A stretch of DNA of 64,000 nucleotides from Magicicada septendecula (Eukaryota > Arthropoda > Insecta > Hemiptera > Cicadidae), in contig JAWRYS010000717.1 in the NCBI GenBank assembly GCA_034769895.1, forward strand, positions 310,001 to 374,000, read 5' to 3'. Of the stretch, positions 46,432 to 59,384 are shown piece after piece. The translations under genes were made by a program, and so were the position numbers. How positions within the stretch are numbered: the first letter of the stretch is position 1; each line of letters starts with the position of its first letter. Below the pieces are notes generated by a model. It was not told where the DNA came from. It ran no database searches and was given only the letters and a program-made list of their open reading frames with translations.

Positions 46432-49400
46432 ATTATTTTTGTTTCCAAAATTGTGGATTCTTGTGACTATGAGCTAAAGAATTCCTATGGTTACAATAAA
46501 AATATATTACCTTATTCTACATATACATAAATAATAATGTGTGATGTTACAATCTGTTCTGTGGTGTCGTTAAATGTGTTTTGTAAGTTCGTGTTTAACT
46601 AATAGGTTATATTTAACGTTAACAAGTTTTTAGCAAGTTTCATTTTACTTAAATAATCTGTGAAAGAGAAATATTTGTTTATAGTGAGATTAATTTACCT
46701 TTAGTAAAATTTAGAGTGATCAGGGTTTTGGAAAATAAGTAATTTAATTGTACTTAACACCTCAGCATGACTCGGTGTCTTCGTTCGTTTGATCGGGTAG
46801 GATTTGGCTGCAATAAGTTCTGTTTTCATTAATTTTGGGGCTTCAATGGTTTGGGCATCTTTTTCATAATGTATCTGGATGTTCTTTTCGGGTAATTTTC
46901 CGTTTAATTGCCTTGGATCTCGAGTTGGCTGCTATAAATGGTCGTCTGCTTCTTATGCTGTCATGGTTAAGAACTTTAATTACTTTTTTACATTATTTTA
47001 ACAGAAAATCGTTCTTCCCAACATTGGCTTCTGTATTCTCTCAATGACGCTTCACTTCTTTCTAACGGTATTCATCGGTAATCCTCTTCAACTGCTGTTT
47101 CCATGGCAACTGCATGATTTCGATTGGTTGATTTTGAGATGATGTATTGTTATCAAAATTCGAATTCTTCGTATATCTTCTGATTGCTGTTTTTCCTCTA
47201 TCTTCCTTCCTGGTTATTAAATATTGTCACTATAGAATTTATTTCCTTTCATAGATTATTTTGATACCCCACAAGTTTGGGTAATTTTAGATTTTATGTT
47301 TTTACAGTTATGTTAATGCTTGTTAATTACATTTCTTTTTGTATACAAATGCTTATTATAATATTTTGTTTTACAAATGCTTTACAATTTATTCTTGGTG
47401 AATCCTTCACCTCAGATTTGCTAAATTCTTTGTTAATTTGTTATAATTTTTAGTTGTTTGGTTCTGGCAGTTATGCCCTTTCATAGGCCTGAGTAGCCAT
47501 TATGTTATTTGACTTATTTCATTTAAATCACATTTTGTTTCAGCCTAATGGGCTTTACTTCGTTATTATTATTGGTTGTGTTGTATTTTGAGTCTGTTGG
47601 TGTTTTGATTACATGTCAATATTGCTTTCTCTATCTTAATATTTAAAACATAACAATTAGGCTTATGGACTGCAAGTTTCTTTCAGCCATATCCTATTCA
47701 TAACATTAAAACGAACAGTTCTTTATAAGTTATTAGGGTTATTATTTTGAATGAGAAATATTATCACTTCCTTCCAACTTATTATTTGCTAATTTTTTGT
47801 TTACAATACATATTATTTTTATTGTGATAAACAACATCACTTTTATGAAATTTATAACTATCCCTTATAACATGGGTGTTTTTGATTTGTCTTTAATTTC
47901 TTAATTTTTAAACAATCTTTACATTCTCTCCATGTTAACACCTTCAATTTATTCTTTCCTGGGATCCTCCCTTTTAATTACTATCGGTTATAATTAAACT
48001 TAAATCCCTTAAACATCTTTTCTTAAATAATAATGTCATCATCACTTTCCAGTGTTCAGTATATCTTATTCTGTAATTCATACTTAATACTATTTTTCAC
48101 CATATATTTATTCACTGTTAATTTTCCACTTTTAAACCTTTAGTGTTTTTTACAGATTTATTAAGTGTCTATTTTCTTTATTATTCACTATTTCTTATAA
48201 TAGTTATATTCTATATCTTACACTATTCCCATTTATACCTCACCTTCACTTTTAAATTATCTATAGTTAATTATAATTTAATTAGCGTACCTTCCTTATC
48301 ACTTCACTTTGGGGTTTTTACACATACACTATTGCACTGTATCACTGTTTATACTATGTGTTTTTTTTAGTGGGTAATCCCTATACTTATTTCTCTTTCA
48401 TTACAATATATCCTTAATACTATTAACAATTTTATGTTCTTACAATACTATTTTTACATCTAATTCTCAATTGGGGTTTAGTTTGCTTTTTTGTCATTTT
48501 AATCTTTAACCTTTGTTAATAGGGTTCCTTCCCTAAATCATTTTGTCCATTAATGGGTAATAACAGTTACTTTTTCCTTTCTCATAGAGGAATTATTGGT
48601 TTGGTTCCAATGTTATTCTTGAGTGCATTATTTCTCCTTCTCCTATGCTTTATTACTTGTTTGTGTATCATTATTGGTTTTCATTTCTATCTATTTCCCT
48701 CCTTCTTCTTTTTCATCGTATTTGGTTAATACTTTGTTTTTTCCATCCTCTCCTTTGGGTACATTTCGACGTGTTACATTGGGTCGTTTAATTCCATGAA
48801 CTTGTTTCATTTTTGTTTGGGTTTTGGATTTTTTCCTTTTTTCCCTTTGGTTTGGTTACATTCTTGTTTACTCTTCGTGGATCCCTTCTTCATTTCTTTC
48901 CTTTTGTTGGGTCAATCACTTGGGTTAGGTCAAAGTCGTCGTTTGTCGAGTCATAGTTCTTATATTTTATTTAAATTAATTATTTTTATTTAACATGAAG
49001 TATTATTTTAGATTCAATATTGTTTTGTTCATCCCTGGTATTGGGTTGGCTTATTTGTATTGTAACATAATGCCTCTCCTTGAAAATTGATCATTTTGAT
49101 AAAACACTAGCATAGTTTTTTATGAAATTATCAGTTATATATAATCTTTTTCCTTTTCTTTCTGGTTTGTTTCTCCATTCTTTATATCTCTTCTTACTTA
49201 ATTCATTCCATTTTATTTGGATCTGTTTTTATGTATTTCCATTGGTGTGTTCTCCCTTATACACAATTTTTTCCCTAACTTTTTAGTAGCTGGTTTCTTC
49301 CATTACTACTCATTTTTCTGAGACCAGAGGAACATCATCTCTGCTCAGTTTATTTGATTGCTGGACTTTTCAACAGTCAATCTTAAATACCTTTTTTGTC

Positions 49401-50756
49401 AACTTGTGACTTAATAATAATTATAATATATTTTGGGATTGTCCACCTTGTGGTTTGCTTTTAGATCACTTTGGCCTTTTACTCATTCTTCCTTCCGCTG
49501 TACCTTTGCTATATACTGTCATTTGCTCATACAGTTGATTGTTTTTTATTTATTCATATGTTAATTTCATCATATCTAACCTTTCATTATTTTGTTTTCT
49601 ATTCTTCTAGTGATCATTTTAATTATCTTAGACATTTGTATTCTTTTCTTAATTATTTAGCAATATTCTGCTTTAGCCATAGCTTGTATATTTGTTTTAT
49701 ACATAACTTCTCTTTTTCTTTGTACCAGTTCAGATTTTTTTTTTTTTTGTCGTAGAATACATTGAATTCATTATTATTTCAGGTATTTATCTTATCAGTT
49801 TTTAGCTTGATTTTATTTTTGTTTATTTTATTTTGTATTAAATATCATTTTTGATAATTCTTTGTAAGTTAATTCTCTTACTTTATAGGAATTTTTGTAG
49901 CGTATTCCTTTTTTGGTACTTTTTGTTTAATTATTTTATATACTTCATATATCAACTTTTTAATAGACTGTAAGTTGATTTCACTTAGTAGGAATTTATG
50001 TAACTTATTCCTTAGTTTTTATATATATATTTTTTTTATTTTAGGCCTCATAAGTTATCGAAATGTTGTTGCAAGTTGTGCTCACATAATTTTTGAATTT
50101 TGGCATTTGTTTATTTTATTTATAGTAATTTAGTTTTCTTCATAGAATTTCTTTATTGAAGCTTGGTTGTAAACTCCTTTTACTTTCTTGGTGGTTATAT
50201 TACTTATCTCATAAGTATTGTTTCCATTGTCCTTCGTGATGACATATGGTCATTCATATTATTATACATAAGTTTATACACTATTACTCTATATAGGACC
50301 ATGTTTTTTATACTTTTTTGTAAGTTGACTTCTCCTTTTCTTTCCTTGTTATTGCCTTCTCTTGTATATTTCACTCTTTGTGGGCTTTCTCCTCTACTCC
50401 TTCAAATGTCAGATGGTTAACATTTATTCTGGATATATATAATTTCACTTGTTGCAATTAATATAGGAGTATTAGAGTTTGAGAGTATATTGGGTTTATA
50501 CATAGTTGTATACTTATTACATAGTCAATTTTATTAATTCCATTCCTTATTCAAGCCTTCTCCTTTATTATTCTACACTTTGATGTTCTGCTTCTCTACT
50601 CCTTCAAAGGTTAGTTGGTTAAACCTTTATTCTGGATGATATATAATTTATAAATCATGGTTTATTATGCGTTCCATCGATTGATTGGTTCCAATTACTT
50701 CTTGATGGAATCCAAAGTTCTGGCGGGTTGCGTTTATTATACGCTATGCGGAAATT

Positions 50757-52273
50757 CTATGCTGGATCACTGCTGAAAGGTATCCAGTCGTAGTCTTCTT
50801 CTTCTGGTTGGTTACTTCCGGATCTAACTCCTTCAACATTATTGACCTGCAGTATATTTTCAGCCTTCTCTTCCCTTTGTATTCGGATCGCTCTGGTGTG
50901 TATTACCTTCTCCGTCCTTATGAAGTAATTCTCTGCTACCTGGTATAGCACTTCTTCTACTACCATGGGTTCCCCTCTATCCATGTCTACATTGTTCACT
51001 TTATGAGGTGGTTTATTAATCAGAGGAGTTAATGGTAATTCCTTTGTTAATGTCATTATTAAATTTTTATTTTGCATTTCCAATGCTGGTGGATTCCTGT
51101 GTTTTAGAAACCTTTGTAATTTGTGACACACTATTTTGTTGTGGGTCCTTTCTATTTCTTGTATCTTCCATTTATGTATTGTTTTGCTGAAGTTTTCCTC
51201 CGCTAGCTTGCTGTGAATTCCCTCTATAATTGCTGTTGAGGTCCTCCTACAATCTTTATACTTCATTAATTTGCTTTGGTAGGTAAGGGGCAAATTAAAC
51301 ACGTCAATGAGTCCGCTCTTCATCATTTCTAATTCTTCTCTGGTTTTTACTGGTTTCTTTTTATACACTCTTCCCAATTCCTCTGTTTTCTTAATTTTAT
51401 TAATTATTCGGTTCTTCTTTCTTCCTCTTCTGTTGTTGGTTTTTATGTGCTTGATTTTCTCAGTGTTATTGTTACCTTGATTTTCAGAAAACAATACACT
51501 TGATTCTTCTACAATTTCCATCTCCTTACTACCTTCAGAAGTGGTGTCTGGTGTTTCATTCACTGGTTTGAAATCACTATCTACTGTTTCATTCAGTTGA
51601 TCTACCGGATAACTTGTTTCTTCCCATCTCTTGTTCATCCCCGTTCTCGTCTGCTTGATTTCTTCCCGAAATCCTATTAGTATGAACCTGAATTCTTCTA
51701 TTATTTCTATTAATGAATTAATTATTTCTGAATTCTGTTATTTACTATTTCAAAATCCTTTTTTATCTGCCTCTTCAGCTCCTCACTCTTCTTTTCTAAT
51801 GTTTCTTGGCTTCTCATCAGGGCTTCATGGTTGTTCTCCATTTTATTATTTAGGAGTTCCATGTTCTCATTGATTTGCTTCTTCAATTCTTCACTGTTTC
51901 TGTCCAGCTTGTCATTCAGGAACTCCCTGTCTTCTCTCCTTCCCTCTTGCAATGATTCTAATTTTGTATTCAGTTCTTCCTTTTGTTTTTTAAAATTTTC
52001 ATCAGTCTTCCCCTGGTTTTTGTTCATTTGTTCCATCATCATCCTCATCATGTTCTCCATCCTTGCCCCTTCGGTTGTTTTGTCTGGTTGGTCACCGACC
52101 ATTACTCCCCCTTCCGGTTCTGGTTGAGTTGGATTTTCTGGTTGGTTTTCTTGATTATCCTCTTCGAATAGCTCCCCGATCATTTCTTCGATTTCTTCCA
52201 TCTCTTCTGGTTGACCTTCACCTTCAATTCCTTTCTGAGTGTCCTTTCTGGTAACCATGGAATGTCTCTTCAT
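50757..52273 (-). pseudogene. Gag-like ORF, frameshifted, unit 6
   Basis: Same break as unit 3. The N-terminal 183 codons (52273-51722) and C-terminal 293 codons (51638-50757) are separated by the identical filler (51700-51736). Sharing the same filler shows the two were copied from one another after the break. Confidence 0.7.
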
Positions 52274-52320
52274 AGTCGCCGTTGGCCTTCTTTTAAAGCC
52301 TCACCGGTTGGTCGCCAATC

Positions 52321-52900
52321 TGTAACGATATTAATTTGTGCGTACCTGTAAAATGTACACCAATTTTGTATGTGTAATAATGATGAGTGCGTTCGTCTCG
52401 CACCGGGGTCGTTACGTTAATGTTCGCGGCTAACGATGTCCGTAGCGTTCCGGTAATCACCTGTATAACACGGCAGTAACCTTAACCTGTTGTTTATAGG
52501 GGTGTGTTAATCCCGGGTAGCGCCAAGTCGTTATATAAAACAACTAAAATTATTGTCTGATGAGTTGTCAGCGGTGACGGTCGGGCATTCAAATAATTCC
52601 CGCTCGCACAGCCGTCTGAATTGTCGATGCTGTTACGCAAATGACAACTTGTTCGCTTCTCATCAAATCTATTCTTAAGTAAACACTAGTAATATATAAA
52701 GAACTCCCTATGAAATAATAACGACGGTTACTCCCTGTAATAGTGATTTTTAATAGGTGATAATTCAAATATTCAAATTGACAACTATATAATGATAAAA
52801 TTTGCACCGACTGATTACATGAACTCTTGTCCTCTGGGCTTGATGAATCGATCAAGGAAACAACTATCTTCTGTATGGCTGTGTACATTGAAGTATTACA
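52321..52900 (-). mobile_element. LTR-like segment, unit 6
   Basis: 580 bp, same ends, second variant group; carries GTTGTCAG like unit 3. Confidence 0.4.
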
Positions 52901-55900
52901 ATTATTTTTGTTTCCAAAATCGTGGATTCTTGTGACTATGAGCTAAAGAATTCCTATGGTTACAATAAAAATATATTACCTTATTCTACGTATACATAAA
53001 TAATAATGTGTGATGTTACAATCTGTTCTGTGGTGTCGTTAAATGTGTTTTGTAAGTTCGTGTTTAACTAATAGGTTATATTTAACGTTAACAAGTTTTT
53101 AGCAAGTTTCATTTTACTTAAATAATCTGTGAAAGAGAAATATTTGTTTATAGTGAGATTAATTTACCTTTAGTAAAATTTAGAGTGATCAGGGTTTTGG
53201 AAAATAAGTAATTTAATTGTACTTAACACCTCAGCATGACTCGGTGTCTTCGTTCGTTTGATCGGGTAGGATTTGGCTGCAATAAGTTCTGTTTTCATTA
53301 ATTTTGGGGCTTCAATGGTTTGGGCATCTTTTTCATAATGTATCTGGATGTTCTTTTCGGGTAATTTTCCGTTTAATTGCCTTGGATCTCGAGTTGGCTG
53401 CTATAAATGGTCGTCTGCTTCTTATGCTGTCATGGTTAAGAACTTTAATTACTTTTTTACATTATTTTAACAGAAAATCGTTCTTCCCAACATTGGCTTC
53501 TGTATTCTCTCAATGACGCTTCACTTCTTTCTAACGGTATTCATCGGTAATCCTCTTCAACTGCTGTTTCCATGGCAACTGCATGATTTCGATTGGTTGA
53601 TTTTGAGATGATGTATTGTTATCAAAATTCGAATTCTTCGTATATCTTCTGATTGCTGTTTTTCCTCTATCTTCCTTCCTGGTTATTAAATATTGTCACT
53701 ATAGAATTTATTTCCTTTCATAGATTATTTTGATACCCCACAAGTTTGGGTAATTTTAGATTTTATGTTTTTACAGTTATGTTAATGCTTGTTAATTACA
53801 TTTCTTTTTGTATACAAATGCTTATTATAATATTTTGTTTTACAAATGATTTACAATTTATTCTTGGTGAATCCTTCACCTCAGATTTGCTAAATTCTTT
53901 GTTAATTTGTTATAATTTTTAGTTGTTTGGTTCTGGCAGTTATGCCCTTTCATAGGCCTGAGTAGCCATTATGTTATTTGACTTATTTCATTTAAATCAC
54001 ATTTTGTTTCAGCCTAATGGGCTTTACTTCATTATTATTATTGGTTGTGTTGTATTTTGAGTCTGTTGGTGTTTTGATTACATGTCAATATTGCTTTCTC
54101 TATCTTAATATTTAAAACATAACAATTAGGCTTATGGACTGCAAGTTTCTTTCAGCCATATCCTATTCATAACATTAAAACGAACAGTTCTTTATAAGTT
54201 ATTAGGGTTATTATTTTGAATGAGAAATATTATCACTTCCTTCCAACTTATTATTTGCTAATTTTTTGTTTACAATACATATTATTTTTATTGTGATAAA
54301 CAACATCACTTTTATGAAATTTATAACTATCCCTTATAACATGGGTGTTTTTGATTTGTCTTTAATTTCTTAATTTTTAAACAATCTTTACATTCTCTCC
54401 ATGTTAACACCTTCAATTTATTCTTTCCTGGGATCCTCCCTTTTAATTACTATCGGTTATAATTAAACTTAAATCCCTTAAACATCTTTTCTTAAATAAT
54501 AATGTCATCATCACTTTCCAGTGTTCAGTATATCTTATTCTGTAATTCATACTTAATACTATTTTTCACCATATATTTATTCACTGTTAATTTTCCACTT
54601 TTAAACCTTTAGTGTTTTTTACAGATTTATTAAGTGTCTATTTTATTTATTATTCACTATTTCTTATAATAGTTATATTCTATATCTTACACTATTCCCA
54701 TTTATACCTCACCTTCACTTTTAAATTATCTATAGTTAATTATAATTTAATTAGCGTACCTTCCTTATCACTTCACTTTGGGGTTTTTACACATACACTA
54801 TTGCACTGTATCACTGTTTATACTATGTGTTTTTTTTAGTGGGTAATCCCTATACTTATTTCTCTTTCATTACAATATATCCTTAATACTATTAACAATT
54901 TTATGTTCTTACAATACTATTTTTACATCTAATTCTCAATTGGGGTTTAGTTTGCTTTTTTGTCATTTTAATCTTTAACCTTTGTTAATAGGGTTCCTTC
55001 CCTAAATCATTTTGTCCATTAATGGGTAATAACAGTTACTTTTTCCTTTCTCATAGAGGAATTATTGGTTTGGTTCCAATGTTATTCTTGAGTGCATTAT
55101 TTCTCCTTCTCCTATGCTTTATTACTTATTTGTGTATCATTATTGGTTTTCATTTCTATCTATTTCCCTCCTTCTTCATTTTCATCGTATTTGGTTAATA
55201 CTTTGGTTTTTCCATCCTCTCCTTTGGGTACATTTCGACGTGTTACATTGGGTCGTTTAATTCCATGAACTTGTTTCATTTTTGTTTGGGTTTTGGATTT
55301 TTTCCTTTTTTTCCTTTGGTTTGGTTACATTCTTGTTTACTCTTCGTGGATCCCTTCTTCATTTCTTTCCTTTTGTTGGGTCAATCACTTGGGTTAGGTC
55401 AAAGTCGTCGTTTGTCGAGTCATAGTTCTTATATTTTATTTAAATTAATTATTTTTATTTAACATGAAGTATTATTTTAGATTCAATATTGTTTTGTTCA
55501 TCCCTGGTATTGGGTTGGCTTATTTGTATTGTAACATAATGCCTCTCCTTGAAAATTGATCATTTTGATAAAACACTAGCATAGTTTTTTATGAAATTAT
55601 CAGTTATATATAATCTTTTTCCTTTTCTTTCTGGTTTGTTTCTCCATTCTTTATATCTCTTCTTACTTAATTCATTCCATTTTATTTGGATCTGTTTTTA
55701 TGTATTTCCATTGGTGTGTTCTCCCTTATACACAATTTTTTCCCTAACTTTTTAGTAGCTGGTTTCTTCCATTACTACTCATTTTTCTGAGACCAGAGGA
55801 ACATCATCTCTGCTCAGTTTATTTGATTGCTGGACTTTTCAACAGTCAATCTTAAATACTTTTTTTGTCAACTTGTGACTTAATAATAATTATAATATAT

Positions 55901-57228
55901 TTTGGGATTGTCCACCTTGTGGTTTGTTTTTAGATCACTTTGGCCTTTTACTCATTCTTCCTTCCGCTGTACCTTTGCTATATACTGTCATTTGCTCATA
56001 CAGTTGATTGTTTTTTATTTATTCATATGTTAATTTCATCATATCTAACCTTTCATTATTTTGTTTTCTATTCTTCTAGTGATCATTTTAATTATCTTAG
56101 ACATTTGTATTCTTTTCTTAATTATTTAGCAATATTCTGCTTTAGCCATAGCTTGTATATTTGTTTTATACATAACTTCTCTTTTTCTTTGTACCAGTTC
56201 AGATTTTTTTTTTTTTTGTCGTAGAATACATTGAATTCATTATTATTTCAGGTATTTATCTTATCAGTTTTTAGCTTGATTTTATTTTTGTTTATTTTAT
56301 TTTGTATTAAATATCATTGTTGATAATTCTTTGTAAGTTAATTCTCTTACTTTATAGGAATTTTTGTAGCGTATTCCTTTTTTGGTACTTTTTGTTTAAT
56401 TATTTTATATACTTCATATATCAACTTTTTAATAGACTGTAAGTTGATTTCACTTAGTAGGAATTTATGTAACTTATTCCTTAGTTTTTATATATATATA
56501 TATTTTTTTTTATTTTAGGCCTCATAAGTTATCGAAATGTTGCAAGTTGTGCTCACATAATTTTTGAATTTTGGCATTTGTTTATTTTATTTATAGTAAT
56601 TTAGTTTTCTTCATAGAATTTCTTTATTGAAGCTTGGTTGTAAACTCCTTTTACTTTCTTGGTGGTTATATTACTTATCTCATAAGTATTGTTTCCATTG
56701 TCCTTCGTGATGACATATGGTCATTCATATTATTATACATAAGTTTATACACTATTACTCTATATAGGACCATGTTTTTTATACTTTTTTGTAAGTTGAC
56801 TTCTCCTTTTCTTTCCTTGTTATTGCCTTCTCTTGTATATTTCACTCTTTGTGGGCTTTCTCCTCTACTCCTTCAAATGTCAGATGGTTAACATTTATTC
56901 TGGATAATATATAATTTCACTTGTTGCAATTAATATAGGAGTATTAGAGTTTGAGAGTATATTGGGTTTATACATAGTTGTATACTTATTACATAGTCAA
57001 TTTTATTAATTCCATTCCTTATTCAAGCCTTCTCCTTTATTATTCTACACTTTGATGTTCTGCTTCTCTACTCCTTCAAAGGTTAGTTGGTTAAACCTTT
57101 ATTCTGGATGATATGTAATTTATAAATCATGGTTTATTATGCGTTCCATCGATTGATTGGTTCCAATTACTTCTTGATGGAATCCAAAGTTCTGGCGGGT
57201 TGCGTTTATTATACGCTATGCGGAAATT

Positions 57229-58757
57229 CTATGCTGGATCACTGCTGAAAGGTATCCAGTCGTAGTCTTCTTCTTCTGGTTGGTTACTTCCGGATCTAAC
57301 TCCTTCAACATTATTGACCTGCAGTATATTTTCAGCCTTCTCTTCCCTTTGTATTCAGATCGCTCTGGTGTGTATTACCTTCTCCGTCCTTATGAAGTAA
57401 TTCTCTGCTACCTGGTATAGCACTTCTTCTACTACCATGGGTTCCCCTCTATCCATGTCTACATTGTTCACTTTATGAGGTGGTTTATTAATCAGAGGAG
57501 TTAATGGTAATTCCTTTGTTAATGTCATTATTAAATTTTTATTTTGCATTTCCAATGCTGGTGGATTCCTGTGTTTTAGAAACCTTTGTAATTTGTGACA
57601 CACTATTTTGTTGTGGGTCCTTTCTATTTCTTGTATCTTCCATTTATGTATTGTTTTGCTGAAGTTTTCCTCCGCTAGCTTGCTGTGAATTCCCTCTATA
57701 ATTGCTGTTGAGGTCCTCCTACAATCTTTATACTTCATTAATTTGCTTTGGTAGGTAAGGGGCAAATTAAACACGTCAATGAGTCCGCTCTTCATCATTT
57801 CTAATTCTTCTCTGGTTTTTACTGGTTTCTTTTTATACACTCTTCCCAATTCCTCTGTTTTCTTAATTTTATTAATTATTCGGTTCTTCTTTCTTCCTCT
57901 TCTGTTGTTGGTTTTTATGTGCTTGATTTTCTCAGTGTTATTGTTACCTTGATTTTCAGAAAACAATACACTTGATTCTTCTACAATTTCCATCTCCTTA
58001 CTACCTTCAGAAGTGGTGTCTGGTGTTTCATTCACTGGTTTGAAATCACTATCTACTGTTTCATTCAGTTGATCTACCGGATAACTTGTTTCTTCCCATC
58101 TCTTGTTCATCCCCGTTCTCGTCTGCTTGATTTCTTCCCGAAATCCTATTAGTATGAACCTGAATTCTTCTCTGTTTCTCTCACCGTTTTCCTTTATTTG
58201 TTGTAGGAATGTCACCTGATTATTTTCAATATTGTTATTTACTATTTCAAAATCCTTTTTTATCTGCCTCTTCAGCTCCTCACTCTTCTTTTCTAATGTT
58301 TCTTGGCTTCTCATCAGGGCTTCATGGTTGTTCTCCATTTTATTATTTAGGAGTTCCATGTTCTCATTGATTTGCTTCTTCAATTCTTCACTGTTTCTGT
58401 CCAGCTTGTCATTCAGGAACTCCCTGTCTTCTCTCCTTCCCTCTTGCAATGATTCTAATTTTGTATTCAGTTCTTCCTTTTGTTTTTTAAAATTTTCATC
58501 AGTCTTCCCCTGGTTTTTGTTCATTTGTTCCATCATCATCCTCATCATGTTCTCCATCCTTGCCCCTTCGGTTGTTTTGTCTGGTTGGTCACCGACCATT
58601 ACTCCCCCTTCCGGTTCTGGTTGAGTTGGATTTTCTGGTTGGTTTTCTTGATTATCCTCTTCGAATAGCTCCCCGATCATTTCTTCGATTTCTTCCATCT
58701 CTTCTGGTTGACCTTCACCTTCAATTCCTTTCTGGTAACCATGGAATGTCTCTTCAT
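57229..58757 (-). pseudogene. Gag-like ORF broken at both ends, unit 7
   Basis: A 13-bp deletion near 58730, between direct repeats CCTTTCTG, shifts the frame a few codons after the normal start at 58757. A C-to-T change on the coding strand makes TGA (57355-57357) in place of an Arg codon, removing about 40 C-terminal residues. What stays open is 58698-57355, 447 codons from an internal Met in the acidic N-terminal region, with the whole coiled coil intact. Confidence 0.7.
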
Positions 58758-58804
58758 AGTCGCCGTTGGCCTTCTTTTAAAGCCTCACCGGTTGGTCGCC
58801 AATC

Positions 58805-59384
58805 TGTAACGATATTAATTTGTGCGTACCTGTAAAATGTACACCAATTTTGTATGTGTAATAATGATGAGTGCGTTCGTCTCGCACCGGGGTCGTTACG
58901 TTAATGTTCGCGGCTAACGATGTCCGTAGCGTTCCGGTAATCACCTGTATAACACGGCAGTAACCTTAACCTGTTGTTTATAGGGGTGTGTTAATCCCGG
59001 GTAGCGCCAAGTCGTTATATAAATCAACTAAAATTATTGTCTGATGAGTTATCAGCGGTGACGGTCGGGCATTCAAATAATTCCCGCTCGCACAGCCGTC
59101 TGAATTGTCGATGCTGTTACGCAAATGACAACTTGTTCGCTTCTCATCAAATCTATTCTTAAGTAAACACTAGTAATATATAAAGAACTCCCTATGAAAT
59201 AATAACGACGGTTACTCCCTGTAATAGTGATTTTTAATAGGTGATAATTCAAATATTCAAATTGACAACTATATAATGATAAAATTTGCACCGACTGATT
59301 ACATGAACTCTTGTCCTCTGGGCTTGATGAATCGATCAAGGAAACAACTATCTTCTGTATGGCTGTGTACATTGAAGTATTACA
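58805..59384 (-). mobile_element. LTR-like segment, unit 7
   Basis: 580 bp, same ends, second variant group; one private change near the TATA-like box (ATATAAATCAAC). Confidence 0.4.

Larger units (their letters stand above)
43047..49546. repeat. 6.5-kb macrosatellite unit 5 (type A)
   Basis: 6,500 bp. It shares the private markers of unit 2 (CCCAGGTAGC, CTACATATAC, TTTGTTTTTTCC, GGTTTGCTTTTAG) at an offset of about 19,450 bp, which begins the second round of the three-unit repeat. Arms hold no supported gene. Confidence 0.9.
49547..56015. repeat. 6.5-kb macrosatellite unit 6 (type B left, type C right)
   Basis: 6,469 bp. The left half and gag-like ORF match unit 3, including the filler block and GTTGTCAG at 52561. 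The right half from about 54030 matches unit 4 in three single-base markers. This is a mosaic unit with a breakpoint between those positions. Arms hold no supported gene. Confidence 0.9.
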
